Counted from the stretch's first letter, positions 15,983 through 25,124 are shown. The stretch: DNA of 64,000 bases from Sphingomonas flavescens (GCF_030866745.1 NZ_CP133016.1:496001-560000); one strand, 5' to 3'. The notes: a model not told the origin generated them from the letters alone. Numbers and translations are program-made.

Positions 15983-17600
15983 CTTCGGGAGTGACCCAAT
16001 TGATGTTCTGGGTCGGGTCCTTGATGTCGCAGGTCTTGCAGTGGACGCAGTTCTGCGCGTTGATCTGCAGTCTCGGCTCACCGGTTTCGGCTCCCACGAA
16101 TTCATAGACGCCTGCCGGGCAATAACGCTGCTCCGGGCCGTCGTAGACCGGCAGGTTGATGGCCGTCGGTATGTCCGCGTCCTTGAGCGTCAGATGAACC
16201 GGCTGATCTTCCTCATGATTAGTGTTCGAGATGAACACCGACGACAGCCGGTCGAACGTCAGCACTCCGTCCGGCTTCGGATAGACGATCGGCGCCGAGG
16301 CATCCTTGCGCCTCAGCCGGGTATGGTCTGGCTTGTGCTTCAGGGTCCACGGCACGCCGATCTTCAGGGCGTTCAACCAGAGGTCGAGACCTGCGTAGAG
16401 CGTGCCCGCAACCCCCCCCCAGTGCGCTACGGCCGGCTGCGCATTCCGCACGCCGTACAACTCCTGCGACACCCAGCTTTTGTGCAGCGCGGGCGGATAG
16501 TCCTCCAGCATGTCGCTGGCGCGGCCGGCCTGGATCGCCCGAAACGCGGATTCCGCGGCGATCATGGCCGACTTCATCGCCGTATGCGTGCCCTTGATCC
16601 GCGGGACGTTTACGAAGCCCGCCGCGCAACCGATCAGCGCGCCACCGGCAAAGACGAGCTTCGGGATGGCCTGATAACCGCCTTCGTTGATGGCTCGCGC
16701 GCCGTACGACACGCGGCGTCCGCCCTCGATCTCGGCCCGGATTGCCCGGTGCGTTTTCCACCGCTGCATCTCTTCGAATGGCGACAAGTGCGGGTTGGCG
16801 TAATCGAGCGCCACGACGAAGCCCAGCGCGACCTGGTTATTCTCCTGGTGGTAAAGAAAACCGCCGCCCCATGCGTCGTCGAGCGGCCAGCCTTGCGTGT
16901 GGATCACTCGCCCTGGCTTATGCTTCTCGGCAGGAATTTCCCACAATTCCTTGATTCCAAGACCATAAACCTGAGGGCCGCTTTCCTCGCGGAGGTTGAA
17001 GAGTTCGGTCAGACGTTTGGTCAAATGTCCCCGCGCACCTTCCGCCATGAAGGTGTACTTGGCGTGGAGCTCCATGCCGGGCTGATAGTCGGGACGGTGG
17101 CTGCCATCGCGGGCGATGCCCACATCGCCGGTCGCCACGCCCTTCACGGATCCGTCGTCATTGTAGAGAATCTCGGCCGCCGGAAAGCCCGGAAAGATCT
17201 CGACACCCAGTTCCTCCGCCTGGCTCGCCAGCCAGCGGCACAGATTGCCCAGGCTCAAGGTGTAGGTGCCGTGATTTCGCATGAACGGCGGCATCAGCAT
17301 TTCGGGAAGGCCGAACTTGCCCTTCTTGGTGAGTATCCAGTGATGGTTTTCGGTGACCGGCACGGTCAGCGGCGATCCCTTTTCCTTCCAGTCCGGGATC
17401 AGCTCATTCAGCGCCTTCGGATCGACCACGGCGCCTGACAGGATGTGCGCGCCGATTTCGCTGCCTTTCTCGAGGATGCAAACGCTGGTCTCGCTCCCGG
17501 CTGCCTGCGCCAGCTGCTTCAGCCGGATGGCGGCGGCCAGCCCTGCTGGCCCTGCACCCACGATGACCACGTCATACGCCATGGATTCGCGTTCGCTCAT
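15951..17600 (-). CDS. Electron-transfer flavoprotein-ubiquinone oxidoreductase
   Basis: 549-residue membrane-associated flavoprotein passing electrons from ETF to ubiquinone during fatty-acid and amino-acid oxidation. The FAD motif VVIVGAGPAGLAAA is at the N-terminus. ARGHLTKRLTE, YGLGIKELWEI and the ubiquinone-binding segment around KGTHTAMKSAM follow. The C-terminal [4Fe-4S] ligands lie in RYCPAGVYEF and NCVHCKTCDIKDP. The length and domain order are those of full-length ETF-QO. It heads a minus-strand operon and is divergent from the UDG-family gene with a 113-bp shared promoter region. Confidence 0.96.
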   Translation of the reverse strand: MSERESMAYDVVIVGAGPAGLAAAIRLKQLAQAAGSETSVCILEKGSEIGAHILSGAVVDPKALNELIPDWKEKGSPLTVPVTENHHWILTKKGKFGLPEMLMPPFMRNHGTYTLSLGNLCRWLASQAEELGVEIFPGFPAAEILYNDDGSVKGVATGDVGIARDGSHRPDYQPGMELHAKYTFMAEGARGHLTKRLTELFNLREESGPQVYGLGIKELWEIPAEKHKPGRVIHTQGWPLDDAWGGGFLYHQENNQVALGFVVALDYANPHLSPFEEMQRWKTHRAIRAEIEGGRRVSYGARAINEGGYQAIPKLVFAGGALIGCAAGFVNVPRIKGTHTAMKSAMIAAESAFRAIQAGRASDMLEDYPPALHKSWVSQELYGVRNAQPAVAHWGGVAGTLYAGLDLWLNALKIGVPWTLKHKPDHTRLRRKDASAPIVYPKPDGVLTFDRLSSVFISNTNHEEDQPVHLTLKDADIPTAINLPVYDGPEQRYCPAGVYEFVGAETGEPRLQINAQNCVHCKTCDIKDPTQNINWVTPEGGGGPNYPNM

Positions 17601-17713
17601 CCGTTCCCCTTCATCCTGCCGCGCAACTCACACATTTCGACTCTTATCCACTGCCCATTCCTTGACCATGGCGTCAATGCCGGAGAGGGTGCGAGCGTGG
17701 GGAGGATGATGGG

Positions 17714-18415
17714 GTGATCGGCGAAGCCGAAGCACGCAGCGCATTGGGCTGGTGGCTCCAGGCAGGCGTCGATGTCGTCGTCCAGGAAGAGCCGCGCAAT
17801 TGGCTACTGCCGCCGCAACCGCGCAAGCCGGCCTCACCGAGCGAGCCCCTTCCCGAAGCGAATGTCGCGCCGCCATCGCACGAAACGCTGGCAGCCCTGC
17901 AGGATTGGCTTGCCAGTTCGACGAAACTCCCGCTCGCTTCGGCGACCGCCCGGCGCATCATGCCGCATGGTCCCGAAAACGCCGAGATCATGCTGCTGAC
18001 CGAGGCACCGACGCTAGAAGACTTTGCATCCGGACAGCCGATCGGCGGAGATTCTTGGGAACTCGCAAAGCGTATGCTGGCGGCGATCAAGATTGCGCCA
18101 GAGCAGGCGTACAGCGCCTCCCTTTCCTGCTTCAATGCGCCTGGCGCGCGGATGACCCCCGCGCAGCGTGAAGAATGCGCCGAAATTGCGCGGCAACACA
18201 TCCAGCTCGCGAAGCCGTCCCGCCTTCTACTGTTCGGGGACGGACCATCCCAGGCATTGCTCGGCAAGCCGCTCGCCCAGGCCCGCGGCCATGTCTACAA
18301 GGTCGAAGGCGTCCGTACGGTCGCTACCTTCCATCCGCGCCATTTGATTAATCAACCCTCAAACAAGTCCTTGGCATGGAAGGACTTGTTGCTGCTCATG
18401 GAGAATGAGTCTTGA
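17714..18415 (+). CDS. Uracil-DNA glycosylase superfamily protein, family-4-like but degenerate
   Basis: 233 residues, starting at GTG 17714 with GGAGG 8 nt upstream. The C-terminal half resembles family 4 UDG: LLTEAPTLEDFASGQPIGG matches the position of motif A, SLSCFNAPGAR with EECAEIARQH matches the region holding two of the four cluster cysteines, and TFHPRHLINQP matches motif B. The N-terminal CxxC pair of family 4 is missing (the segment reads LASSTKLPL), and motif A lacks the usual glycine before EAP. The fold is probably retained. Fe-S binding and uracil excision are doubtful. Overlaps the transglycosylase start by 4 bp. Confidence 0.8.
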   Translation: MIGEAEARSALGWWLQAGVDVVVQEEPRNWLLPPQPRKPASPSEPLPEANVAPPSHETLAALQDWLASSTKLPLASATARRIMPHGPENAEIMLLTEAPTLEDFASGQPIGGDSWELAKRMLAAIKIAPEQAYSASLSCFNAPGARMTPAQREECAEIARQHIQLAKPSRLLLFGDGPSQALLGKPLAQARGHVYKVEGVRTVATFHPRHLINQPSNKSLAWKDLLLLMENES

Positions 18416-20271
18416 AGTCGGGTCTGCTTGCTTTGGGCACCTTGATCTGGGCTGTGCCGGGCTTTGCCCAAACAACGGATCCGCTGGCACCGCTGCCGAC
18501 CACGCCTGCTCCCGCGACGCCGAGCCCTTCGGCACCTCCGGCACCAAAGGTCGCGTGGCCGACCTATGAAACGGTGGTTCCGGTACTCGGCCCAACGACG
18601 AGTGGTCAGAAGCCTGCCGTTCTCTCGGCACCACCCGCGATCCTTGCTCCGGCGGTTCCGGCTGCGAGCGTCGTTGTGCCAAAGGATTGGCGCGGCGTGT
18701 TCGATGCGATCGACGCCGGCAATTGGGCGTCGGCGCAAGCAGGCATTGCCACCCTCCCGCGCAATATTCTCACACCCGTCGCAAAGGCTGAACTATACAC
18801 CGCAAAGGGTTCGCCGGTCGTCGATCTGGGGTCTCTACAGGCTCTCCTCGCCGAAGCACCCGAGCTGCCGCAGGCAACGCAGCTGGCAGCGATGACTCTT
18901 CGCCGCGGCGCCTTGGCCGCGCCGCCCGTCGTCACGCCAAAACAAACGTTCAACCTTGGCTCCGCGCCCGTCCGCTACAAAGCCAAGCCGGTGACGGGCG
19001 AGCCCTATGCCGACCAGCTGCGCACTGCGCTCGACCCGCTGATCAAGACCAACGACGCGGCGGGCGCAGAAGCGCAGTTGCTGACCTACGCCCCCTTCCT
19101 GTCGGTCGAGGCTCGCGCTGAAGCAGGCCAGCGCGTCGCCTTTGCCTACTACGTTAACGGGCTCGATCTTGACGCGAGACGGGTTGCCGACACGTGGCGC
19201 CAGGGCTCGACTGGGGAATGGGCCAGCCAGGCGGCGTGGATTTCCGCGCTCGCATCTTGGCGTCTTAATGACTTCAACGCCGCATCCGCCACCTTTCAGC
19301 AGGTTGCAGCGCTCGCCCCTCAACGCGAGCTGAAGGCAGCCGGCTTTTACTGGGCGTCCCGTGCAGAACAGGCCGCTGGCCGGCCGCGCACGGTCGAAGG
19401 CCTGCTGCGATCCGCTGCGAATACGGCCGAGGCAAGCGAAAGCTTCTATGGCCTGCTCGCGCGCGAAACGCTTGGCCTGTCGACGCGGCTCGTCGACGAT
19501 CCATTCGTGGGCAATGATCCCCCGATCGACAATCTGCCCAACGTGCAGCGCGCAGTCGAGCTCGCCCGCATCGGCGAGCCAGCGCTTGCCGAGGAGCTTT
19601 TGCGCCATCAGGCCAAGCTCGGCCTCAACTCCGAACATCACGCGCTTATCCAGCTCGCCAAGCGGCTCGATCTTCCCGCGGCGCAGCTTTGGCTCGCGAA
19701 CAATGGGCAATGGGGAGCTCGCTCCGACTCCACCGATCGCTATCCGAACCCCAAATGGCGGCCGATGAACGGCTGGCGCGTCGATCCGGCGCTGGCCTTT
19801 GGCCATATCGTCCAGGAATCCTCGTTCCGCCGCACCGCCGTCAGCGGTGCCGGGGCGGTCGGCCTGATGCAAGTGCTTCCGATCACTGCCCAGCAGATGG
19901 CGACCAGCCGCGGCGTCCCTTACTCGCGTGCCACGCTGACCGACCCGCAGTACAATCTCGAATTCGGGCAGAGCTTCATTGAGACCATGCGCGGATCCAG
20001 CGCGACTGCTGGCCAGCTCCCGCGGATCATCGCGTCCTACAACGCCGGCCCCCTCCCCGTCGCTCGTTGGGCGAATATCAACGACAAGGGTGATCCGCTG
20101 CTGTGGATCGAAAGCATCCCCTATTGGGAAACGCGCTACTACGTCCCCGCGGTGCTGCGGAACATGTGGGTTTATCAGGGCCTCAACAATGAGCAGACGA
20201 CAACGCTGAAAGCGATGGCGCAGCATCGCTGGCCGAGCTTCCCGACGAGCATGACGTCACTCAATCACTAG
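18412..20271 (+). CDS. Soluble lytic murein transglycosylase (Slt70-like)
   Basis: 619-residue periplasmic enzyme cleaving peptidoglycan glycan strands with 1,6-anhydro product formation. It begins at TTG 18412 (GGAG 8 nt upstream, overlapping the previous stop) with a signal peptide ending at GFAQ, then a Pro/Ala/Thr-rich linker, a long alpha-superhelical region, and the SLT catalytic domain near the C-terminus: IVQESSFRRTAVSGAGAVG with the catalytic glutamate, LMQVLPITAQQMA, and IIASYNAGP. The domain order matches Slt70. It is coupled to the UDG-family gene, a link with no obvious functional reason. Confidence 0.92.
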   Translation: MKSGLLALGTLIWAVPGFAQTTDPLAPLPTTPAPATPSPSAPPAPKVAWPTYETVVPVLGPTTSGQKPAVLSAPPAILAPAVPAASVVVPKDWRGVFDAIDAGNWASAQAGIATLPRNILTPVAKAELYTAKGSPVVDLGSLQALLAEAPELPQATQLAAMTLRRGALAAPPVVTPKQTFNLGSAPVRYKAKPVTGEPYADQLRTALDPLIKTNDAAGAEAQLLTYAPFLSVEARAEAGQRVAFAYYVNGLDLDARRVADTWRQGSTGEWASQAAWISALASWRLNDFNAASATFQQVAALAPQRELKAAGFYWASRAEQAAGRPRTVEGLLRSAANTAEASESFYGLLARETLGLSTRLVDDPFVGNDPPIDNLPNVQRAVELARIGEPALAEELLRHQAKLGLNSEHHALIQLAKRLDLPAAQLWLANNGQWGARSDSTDRYPNPKWRPMNGWRVDPALAFGHIVQESSFRRTAVSGAGAVGLMQVLPITAQQMATSRGVPYSRATLTDPQYNLEFGQSFIETMRGSSATAGQLPRIIASYNAGPLPVARWANINDKGDPLLWIESIPYWETRYYVPAVLRNMWVYQGLNNEQTTTLKAMAQHRWPSFPTSMTSLNH

Positions 20272-20329
20272 GATCGTTTCGTGCTCTAACCGCGCTCACC
20301 CTTAATCGCAGGGCGGTGGCGGCGGCGTT

Positions 20330-20344
20330 GTTCTTGTTCTGTTC
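20330..20344 (+). promoter_or_regulatory. LexA (SOS) box, alphaproteobacterial type
   Basis: GTTCTTGTTCTGTTC is an exact match to the direct-repeat consensus GTTC-N7-GTTC used by alphaproteobacterial LexA. It ends 24 bp before the ATG of the radical SAM gene, so bound LexA would cover the promoter or start-site region. It is the only exact match noticed in an upstream region of this window. Confidence 0.7.
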
Positions 20345-20368
20345 TGATGGACAGCGTAGGCTAGGTCA

Positions 20369-21439
20369 ATGCCTGTCGAGTCGAACAGCGGTCGCGGCGC
20401 GACCCGCAACGCCACCCCTACGCGCTTCAATCTCAAGGAGCGCGTGGCCGAGGGCGAATGGCTCGATCAAGTCGAGGCACTCGACGGCGTGCCGAAGCGC
20501 CGCACCACCGTGACGATCGAGCATCCCCGTTCGATCCTGACCCGCAACAGCTCGCCGGACATCGGCTTCGACCGCTCGGTGAACGCCTACCGTGGTTGCG
20601 AGCATGGCTGCATCTATTGCTTCGCGCGGCCTACCCACGCCTATCACGACCTGTCGCCCGGCGTGGATTTCGAGTCCCGGCTGTTCGTGAAACCCAATGC
20701 CGCGCAATTGCTCCACGCCGCGCTATCGCGCCCGGGCTACGAGTGCCGCTCGCTGGCGATGGGCACCAACACCGATCCCTATCAACCTATCGAGGAGCGC
20801 TGGCGAATAACGCGGTCGCTGATCGAGCTGCTGCTTGAGACTCGCCACCCGTTTACGATCACTACCAAGTCGGACCGCGTGCTGCGCGACCTCGATCTCC
20901 TCAAGCAGGCCGCGGATCTCCGGATCGCATCTGTCGCCATTTCGGTGACGTCACTCGACCCGAAGACCGCCCGCACGCTCGAGCCCCGCGCACCCCAGCC
21001 CCGCAAGCGCCTCGCCGCGGTGAAGGCACTGAATGACGCCGGCGTCCCCTGCTATGTCGCCATCGCTCCCGTCGTGCCGCAGATCACGGATCACGAGCTA
21101 GAGCACATCGTCGAAGCTGCGGTCGAGGCCGGAGCGCCCGGCGGTTTCTATCTTCCCGTGCGTCTCCCGCACGAAGTCGCCCCACTATTCCGCTCCTGGC
21201 TCGATGAGTATTATCCCGACCGCGCGTCCAAGGTGATGGCGACGATCAACTCGCTACGTGGTGGCCGGGACAACGACCCGGGTTTCTTCAGCCGCATGCG
21301 TGGTCAGGGGCCTTGGGCCGACCTCCTTCGCACCCGCTTCGAAATCGCCTGCAAGAAATATGGCCTCCAGCAGGCCAAGTTCAGCCTTCGAACCGATCTG
21401 TTCCAGCCTCCCGAAGGCGCGCAAATGCGGCTGATCTGA
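20369..21439 (+). CDS. PA0069-family radical SAM protein (spore-photoproduct-lyase-like)
   Basis: 356-residue radical SAM enzyme. The [4Fe-4S] motif is CEHGCIYC (C-x3-C-x2-C), preceded by RSVNAYRG as in the PA0069/SplB-related group. SAMGTNTDPYQPIE-like segments follow (MGTNTDPYQPIEERWRITR), then PFTITTKSDRVLRDLDLL and ISVTSLDPKTARTLEPRAP. The C-terminal part carries PLFRSWLDEYYPDRA. Substrate unknown; similarity to spore photoproduct lyase hints at DNA or nucleotide repair. The LexA box in front of the gene fits a DNA-damage role, but that is inference. Confidence 0.9.
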   Translation: MPVESNSGRGATRNATPTRFNLKERVAEGEWLDQVEALDGVPKRRTTVTIEHPRSILTRNSSPDIGFDRSVNAYRGCEHGCIYCFARPTHAYHDLSPGVDFESRLFVKPNAAQLLHAALSRPGYECRSLAMGTNTDPYQPIEERWRITRSLIELLLETRHPFTITTKSDRVLRDLDLLKQAADLRIASVAISVTSLDPKTARTLEPRAPQPRKRLAAVKALNDAGVPCYVAIAPVVPQITDHELEHIVEAAVEAGAPGGFYLPVRLPHEVAPLFRSWLDEYYPDRASKVMATINSLRGGRDNDPGFFSRMRGQGPWADLLRTRFEIACKKYGLQQAKFSLRTDLFQPPEGAQMRLI

Positions 21440-21508
21440 TCGACCAACTGCCAAATTTAATCGATTGGTGCGGGTGACTCAGCGGACCGCGCTGCTTAGC
21501 GTTCGGTT

Positions 21509-22912
21509 ATGATCAAAGCCGCCCTCGCCGCCACTTTGCTGGCCACCGCCGCCCCGTCATTCGCCCAGCAGCCACCTGCCCCAAGCAAGCCGATCCTCAC
21601 CGAGCCCTGGGTAGCCGCGCTGCGCGATAACGCGCTCGATAATGACCAATACGCCTGGGACATCGCCGAGGGTCTCACCACTGAAGTGGGCCAGCGCCTC
21701 GCGGCCACGGAGGCTGAAGCCCGCGCCCGTGACTGGGCGGTCAAGCGCTTGAAGGCCATGGGTTTCGCTAACGTCCGCATCGAGCCCTTCACCATGCCAG
21801 TGTGGACTCGCGGCGCGGAAGGCGCGGAGATTCTCGCGCCCTTTCCACAGAAGCTGACCATCGCGGCGCTGGGCTACAGCGGATCGACCGGCCCCGCCGG
21901 CGTCACCGGACAGATCGTCTATTTCGACAGCGTCGACGCTCTCAGGGCAGCGCCCGATGACGCCGTTCGCGGCAAGATTGTTTTCATCGATCACAACATG
22001 ATGCCGGCCCAGGACGGCTCCGGCTATGGGCAGTTCGGCGCTCCGCGGCGGCAGGGCCCGACGATTGCGTCCAAAAAGGGCGCGCTGGCAATCGTCATCC
22101 GCTCGATCGGCACCGACCATCACCGCAATCCGCACACCGGCGTGCAATATTTCACCGACGGCGCGACGCCGATCCCTGCCGGTGCTCTCAGCGTGCCCGA
22201 TTCCGAACAGCTTCGCCGAATTCTCAAGCGCGGTCAGCCGGTGACCATGCACCTGACCCTCGTCAGTCAGAAGAATGAGGGCGCGCCTTCCGGAAACGTC
22301 ATCGCCGAGGTTCCGGGCCGTGATCCTCGCGCGCCGATCTTGCTCGTCGGCGGCCACCTCGACAGCTGGGATCTCGGGACCGGCGCGATTGATGACGCTT
22401 CTGGTGTCGCCATCGTCACCGCCGCCGCCAAGCATATTATGGACGCCGGACGCCCGCTCCGAACGATCCGGATCGTCTGGTTCGGGGCGGAAGAGCCCGG
22501 CGGGTTCGGCGGCGAAGCATATGCAAAGGCCCACGGCACCGAACGTTACGCCATCGCGGGCGAAAGCGATTTCGGCGCCGACCGCGTCTGGCGTTTCAGC
22601 TCTCAGTACCAGAAGACCGACCCGGTGCTCCACGCGCAACTCACCGCTGCGCTCGCGCCGCTGGGGATCACAAAAAACGACAAAGGCGACGCGGACGGAA
22701 CCGATGTGGAACCGACGATCAAGCTCGGCGCACCCTGGATCTCGCTCAATCAGGACGGCACGCGGTATTTCGACTATCACCACACACCGGACGACACGCT
22801 CGACAAGATCGATCCGGCCCAACTGCGGCAGAACGTTGCGGCGTGGACCACAGCGCTCGCGATCCTCTCAGGCGGTATCGAACCGGGAGCGAAACAGCCG
22901 CGGCGGCGTTGA
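21509..22912 (+). CDS. M28-family metallopeptidase with PA domain, secreted
   Basis: 467-residue zinc exopeptidase resembling bacterial glutamate carboxypeptidase-like M28 enzymes. A signal peptide ends at APSFAQ. A protease-associated domain lies in the middle (around GKIVFIDHNMMPAQDGSGYG). The M28 metal ligands are visible: histidine in LVGGHLDSWD, aspartate in GAIDDASGVA, the glutamate pair in WFGAEEPGGFG, and the last histidine in FDYHHTPDDTLDKID. Acts in the periplasm or outside the cell on peptides. The gene stands alone with a lipoprotein gene 25 bp downstream. Confidence 0.93.
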   Translation: MIKAALAATLLATAAPSFAQQPPAPSKPILTEPWVAALRDNALDNDQYAWDIAEGLTTEVGQRLAATEAEARARDWAVKRLKAMGFANVRIEPFTMPVWTRGAEGAEILAPFPQKLTIAALGYSGSTGPAGVTGQIVYFDSVDALRAAPDDAVRGKIVFIDHNMMPAQDGSGYGQFGAPRRQGPTIASKKGALAIVIRSIGTDHHRNPHTGVQYFTDGATPIPAGALSVPDSEQLRRILKRGQPVTMHLTLVSQKNEGAPSGNVIAEVPGRDPRAPILLVGGHLDSWDLGTGAIDDASGVAIVTAAAKHIMDAGRPLRTIRIVWFGAEEPGGFGGEAYAKAHGTERYAIAGESDFGADRVWRFSSQYQKTDPVLHAQLTAALAPLGITKNDKGDADGTDVEPTIKLGAPWISLNQDGTRYFDYHHTPDDTLDKIDPAQLRQNVAAWTTALAILSGGIEPGAKQPRRR

Positions 22913-22937
22913 GCGGTCCAAATAAACGGAGGAAACC

Positions 22938-23219
22938 ATGCGCATTGCACTCGCCGCCATCCCATTGCTTGTCCTCGGCGCCTGTCAGGTCAGCAAGGAC
23001 GAAGGCAACGGCACGACCAGCGTCACCTACAATAGCGACGTGGCCGAAAATGCCGCGGCGGACATCGGCAACACCGCGAAAAGCATCGCCGGCGACATTG
23101 GCAACAATGTGAAGGAAGAAAGCGGCAAGCTGCAGAACAAGATCGATAACAAGGACGTGAAGGTAAACGTCAACGCCGATGTGAACACGACCGATACGTC
23201 GGAGAATAAAGCGAAGTAA
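22938..23219 (+). CDS. Small lipoprotein
   Basis: 93 residues with a lipobox LVLGAC, so the mature protein starts at the cysteine and is lipid-anchored. The remainder is polar, rich in Asn, Asp and Lys (repeated IGN and NVNADVN), without predicted fold. The ATG has GGAGG 7 nt upstream and lies 25 bp behind the peptidase gene, probably in the same transcript. The sequence resembles the short, charged surface lipoproteins found across sphingomonads. No function is assigned. Confidence 0.75.
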   Translation: MRIALAAIPLLVLGACQVSKDEGNGTTSVTYNSDVAENAAADIGNTAKSIAGDIGNNVKEESGKLQNKIDNKDVKVNVNADVNTTDTSENKAK

Positions 23220-23239
23220 TCGCCGCCGCAGGTTCGATG

Positions 23240-23317
<78 letters not shown>

Positions 23318-23374
23318 ACATCGTGCCGCTAGCGCGGATTGCCGTCGCCGCCAACCTCGATTGTGCGGCGATGT

Positions 23375-23449
23375 TGGTGGGCCCGGCAGGATTCGAACCT
23401 ACAACCAAGCCGTTATGAGCGGCCAGCTCTACCGTTGAGCTACAGGCCC
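23375..23449 (-). tRNA. tRNA with CAU anticodon, probably tRNA-Ile2
   Basis: Acceptor GGGCCTG pairs with CGGGCCC (one G-U), D arm GCTCAACGGTAGAGC, anticodon stem GGCCG/CGGCT with loop CTCATAA, T arm with TTCGAAT, and an encoded CCA. The anticodon CAU is used by initiator Met, elongator Met and the lysidine-modified Ile2. The first acceptor pair is a normal G-C, so it is not the initiator. The CTTGG segment after the anticodon stem is more like Ile2 than elongator Met. The identity is an inference; TilS would be needed for Ile2 decoding of AUA. Confidence 0.85.
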
Positions 23450-23504
23450 TCCCCGGTCCGCGCCAGATAGACGGCGCGATTGCTTGCGCCAAGATGTCGC
23501 ACTG

Positions 23505-25010
23505 TCATGCGGTCGGAAAAACAAGCGCATAGGCATTGGGTGTCGCGATCAGGTCGCCGCCTGCCAGGCGAGCCAGCCCGCGCAACAATCGAAGCGGGAA
23601 AATCTCGTCAACCCGCTTCGCAGGCAAATCGGCCAGGCTGGGCGCCTCGCGCAATCGATCAGGGCGGCTGATTGTCAGCGTTCCCTCGCTTGCATTGACG
23701 ACTAGGCGCTCCCCCGGCGCAGAGTGCGCGATCAACAGGTCAAAAAGCCGAAGAAGGAGTCGCTGGGCCATTTCGGGTCGCACCAGCGCCTCAATCCGCG
23801 GCCCTCCTCCAACGAACGCGACCTGTGCATCGCGAAGAGCAGCGCGGCTTCTTAATTCCGACTCTTCCGTTGCAAGCATTGCAGCAAGAAGCGTGGCGGG
23901 CCGTTGCTGACCGGAAGCCGCATGCAGCTTGGCCGCAAAATCGAGATCCTCGATGGCGGTCAGAAGAAGCCGCGCCTGGTAGACGATTTCGGAGGCGCGC
24001 TCCCGGTAGCCGCGATCCGCCGGTCCAAGATATTGCCCCTCGATGATTTCCGCGAAGCCAATGATTGCATTGAGCGGTGTCCTGATTTCATGGACGAGTT
24101 CTCGCAACGCGGCAGGGTCTGCCAATACTTCAGGCAACGGCGCAACTTCGCGTCCTGTCGGGCGAGGTTCCTCGCGTCGGGCAATGCCACGATACCCCTC
24201 AAACCTTCCGTGGGCGTGATCAAAGGCCGGTAGCGCGCTCAATTTCCAGTTGCCCGACACGGCACCGGCGCCACTTAGTTTCACGGCCGCTTCGCGGAAG
24301 GGCGCCTTGATTGCAAAGGCTTTTACCAGCTCCTGGTCAATGACGTCGCTTTCCGCCCCGCTCACGCGCGCGATTGAGCGCCCGATCAATGCTCCCCTCG
24401 GCGCACCGTCCACCCAGGTAATTTCACCCGCGGGATCACATTCCCAGCGGAATACTGACGGCGCCTCAGGTGCTGCCTCGGGAGATTCAACGGCGGCCAT
24501 TTCTTCGGCGCGCAATTGCCGTCTTTGCTCGATGCGTTCGACGATATCCGTCAGTGCCGGCGGTGAATAGGGCGTCATCCGCACTGCCGTCTCTGACGGT
24601 GAACGTTCGGTCTGCAACGGGCCGGCGACCTGTGGATGCATGCCGGCGATAAACGCGCGCGTTTGCTCATCCGCATGGTCGTAGAGCTGCGACCATTCAT
24701 CCGGCTCTAATTGCGCCGCGGTGAGCACTGACGCCGAGACGACGGGTGGTTCTGACGCGAAATATCGCAGCAATCCGAACGGTAGTGGCCACGCGGCGAC
24801 TGATCGCGCGGCTGCGGCGCGGAGCGACTGTTCAACCAAGGCGGCGTCGGCGCGGATCACGGCCAGCGCTTGCTCGACAACTGGACTGTGCTGACCCGCC
24901 CCCCCCGCTCGCGCAACGAGGTCAACCAGCTGCCGCCATCGAACCGCAACGTCATGACGGTCGTCGGCCGGCTGGTTGAGTACGGTTAGCAGTCGGTCGT
25001 CATATCGCAC
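23505..25010 (-). CDS. PAS-containing sensor histidine kinase with degenerate ATPase domain
   Basis: 501 residues, soluble, GTG start. An alpha-helical N-terminal region of about 180 residues is followed by a PAS-like domain (187-278, FRWECDPAGEITWVDG), and a canonical HisKA phospho-acceptor box ELVHEIRTPLNAIIGFAE with His308. The C-terminal domain is about 130 residues and does not show the N, G1 (DxGxG), F or G2 boxes of a HATPase: the expected places read EGTLTISRPD and RGLARLAGGDL. It may be a phosphotransfer or dimerisation protein relying on another kinase. No response regulator gene is adjacent. It lies between tRNA genes and a TPR gene upstream of gyrA. Confidence 0.8.
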   Translation of the reverse strand: MRYDDRLLTVLNQPADDRHDVAVRWRQLVDLVARAGGAGQHSPVVEQALAVIRADAALVEQSLRAAAARSVAAWPLPFGLLRYFASEPPVVSASVLTAAQLEPDEWSQLYDHADEQTRAFIAGMHPQVAGPLQTERSPSETAVRMTPYSPPALTDIVERIEQRRQLRAEEMAAVESPEAAPEAPSVFRWECDPAGEITWVDGAPRGALIGRSIARVSGAESDVIDQELVKAFAIKAPFREAAVKLSGAGAVSGNWKLSALPAFDHAHGRFEGYRGIARREEPRPTGREVAPLPEVLADPAALRELVHEIRTPLNAIIGFAEIIEGQYLGPADRGYRERASEIVYQARLLLTAIEDLDFAAKLHAASGQQRPATLLAAMLATEESELRSRAALRDAQVAFVGGGPRIEALVRPEMAQRLLLRLFDLLIAHSAPGERLVVNASEGTLTISRPDRLREAPSLADLPAKRVDEIFPLRLLRGLARLAGGDLIATPNAYALVFPTA

Positions 25011-25124
25011 GTGTTATTGGCCTCGAGCGCACCCTTCGGTTGCTCTACGAGGCCGTTTACAAATTGCTAACCGCGAAGGCGCCAGCGGCCCGTATCGGGA
25101 CAACGGTTTCCTGATGAGGCCAGA

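Noticed and set aside
14300..16105. Longer 601-residue form of the TPR protein
   Set aside because: The extra 41 N-terminal residues lie inside the ETF-QO gene, are not signal-peptide-like, and precede a good signal peptide starting at 15982.
15864..17438. 524-residue plus-strand frame over the ETF-QO gene
   Set aside because: Antisense to an intact flavoprotein with FAD and Fe-S motifs; the frame has no recognisable domain.
22938..23219. Late-embryogenesis-like or toxin role for the lipoprotein
   Set aside because: Only a lipobox and polar composition are visible; any function would be a guess.
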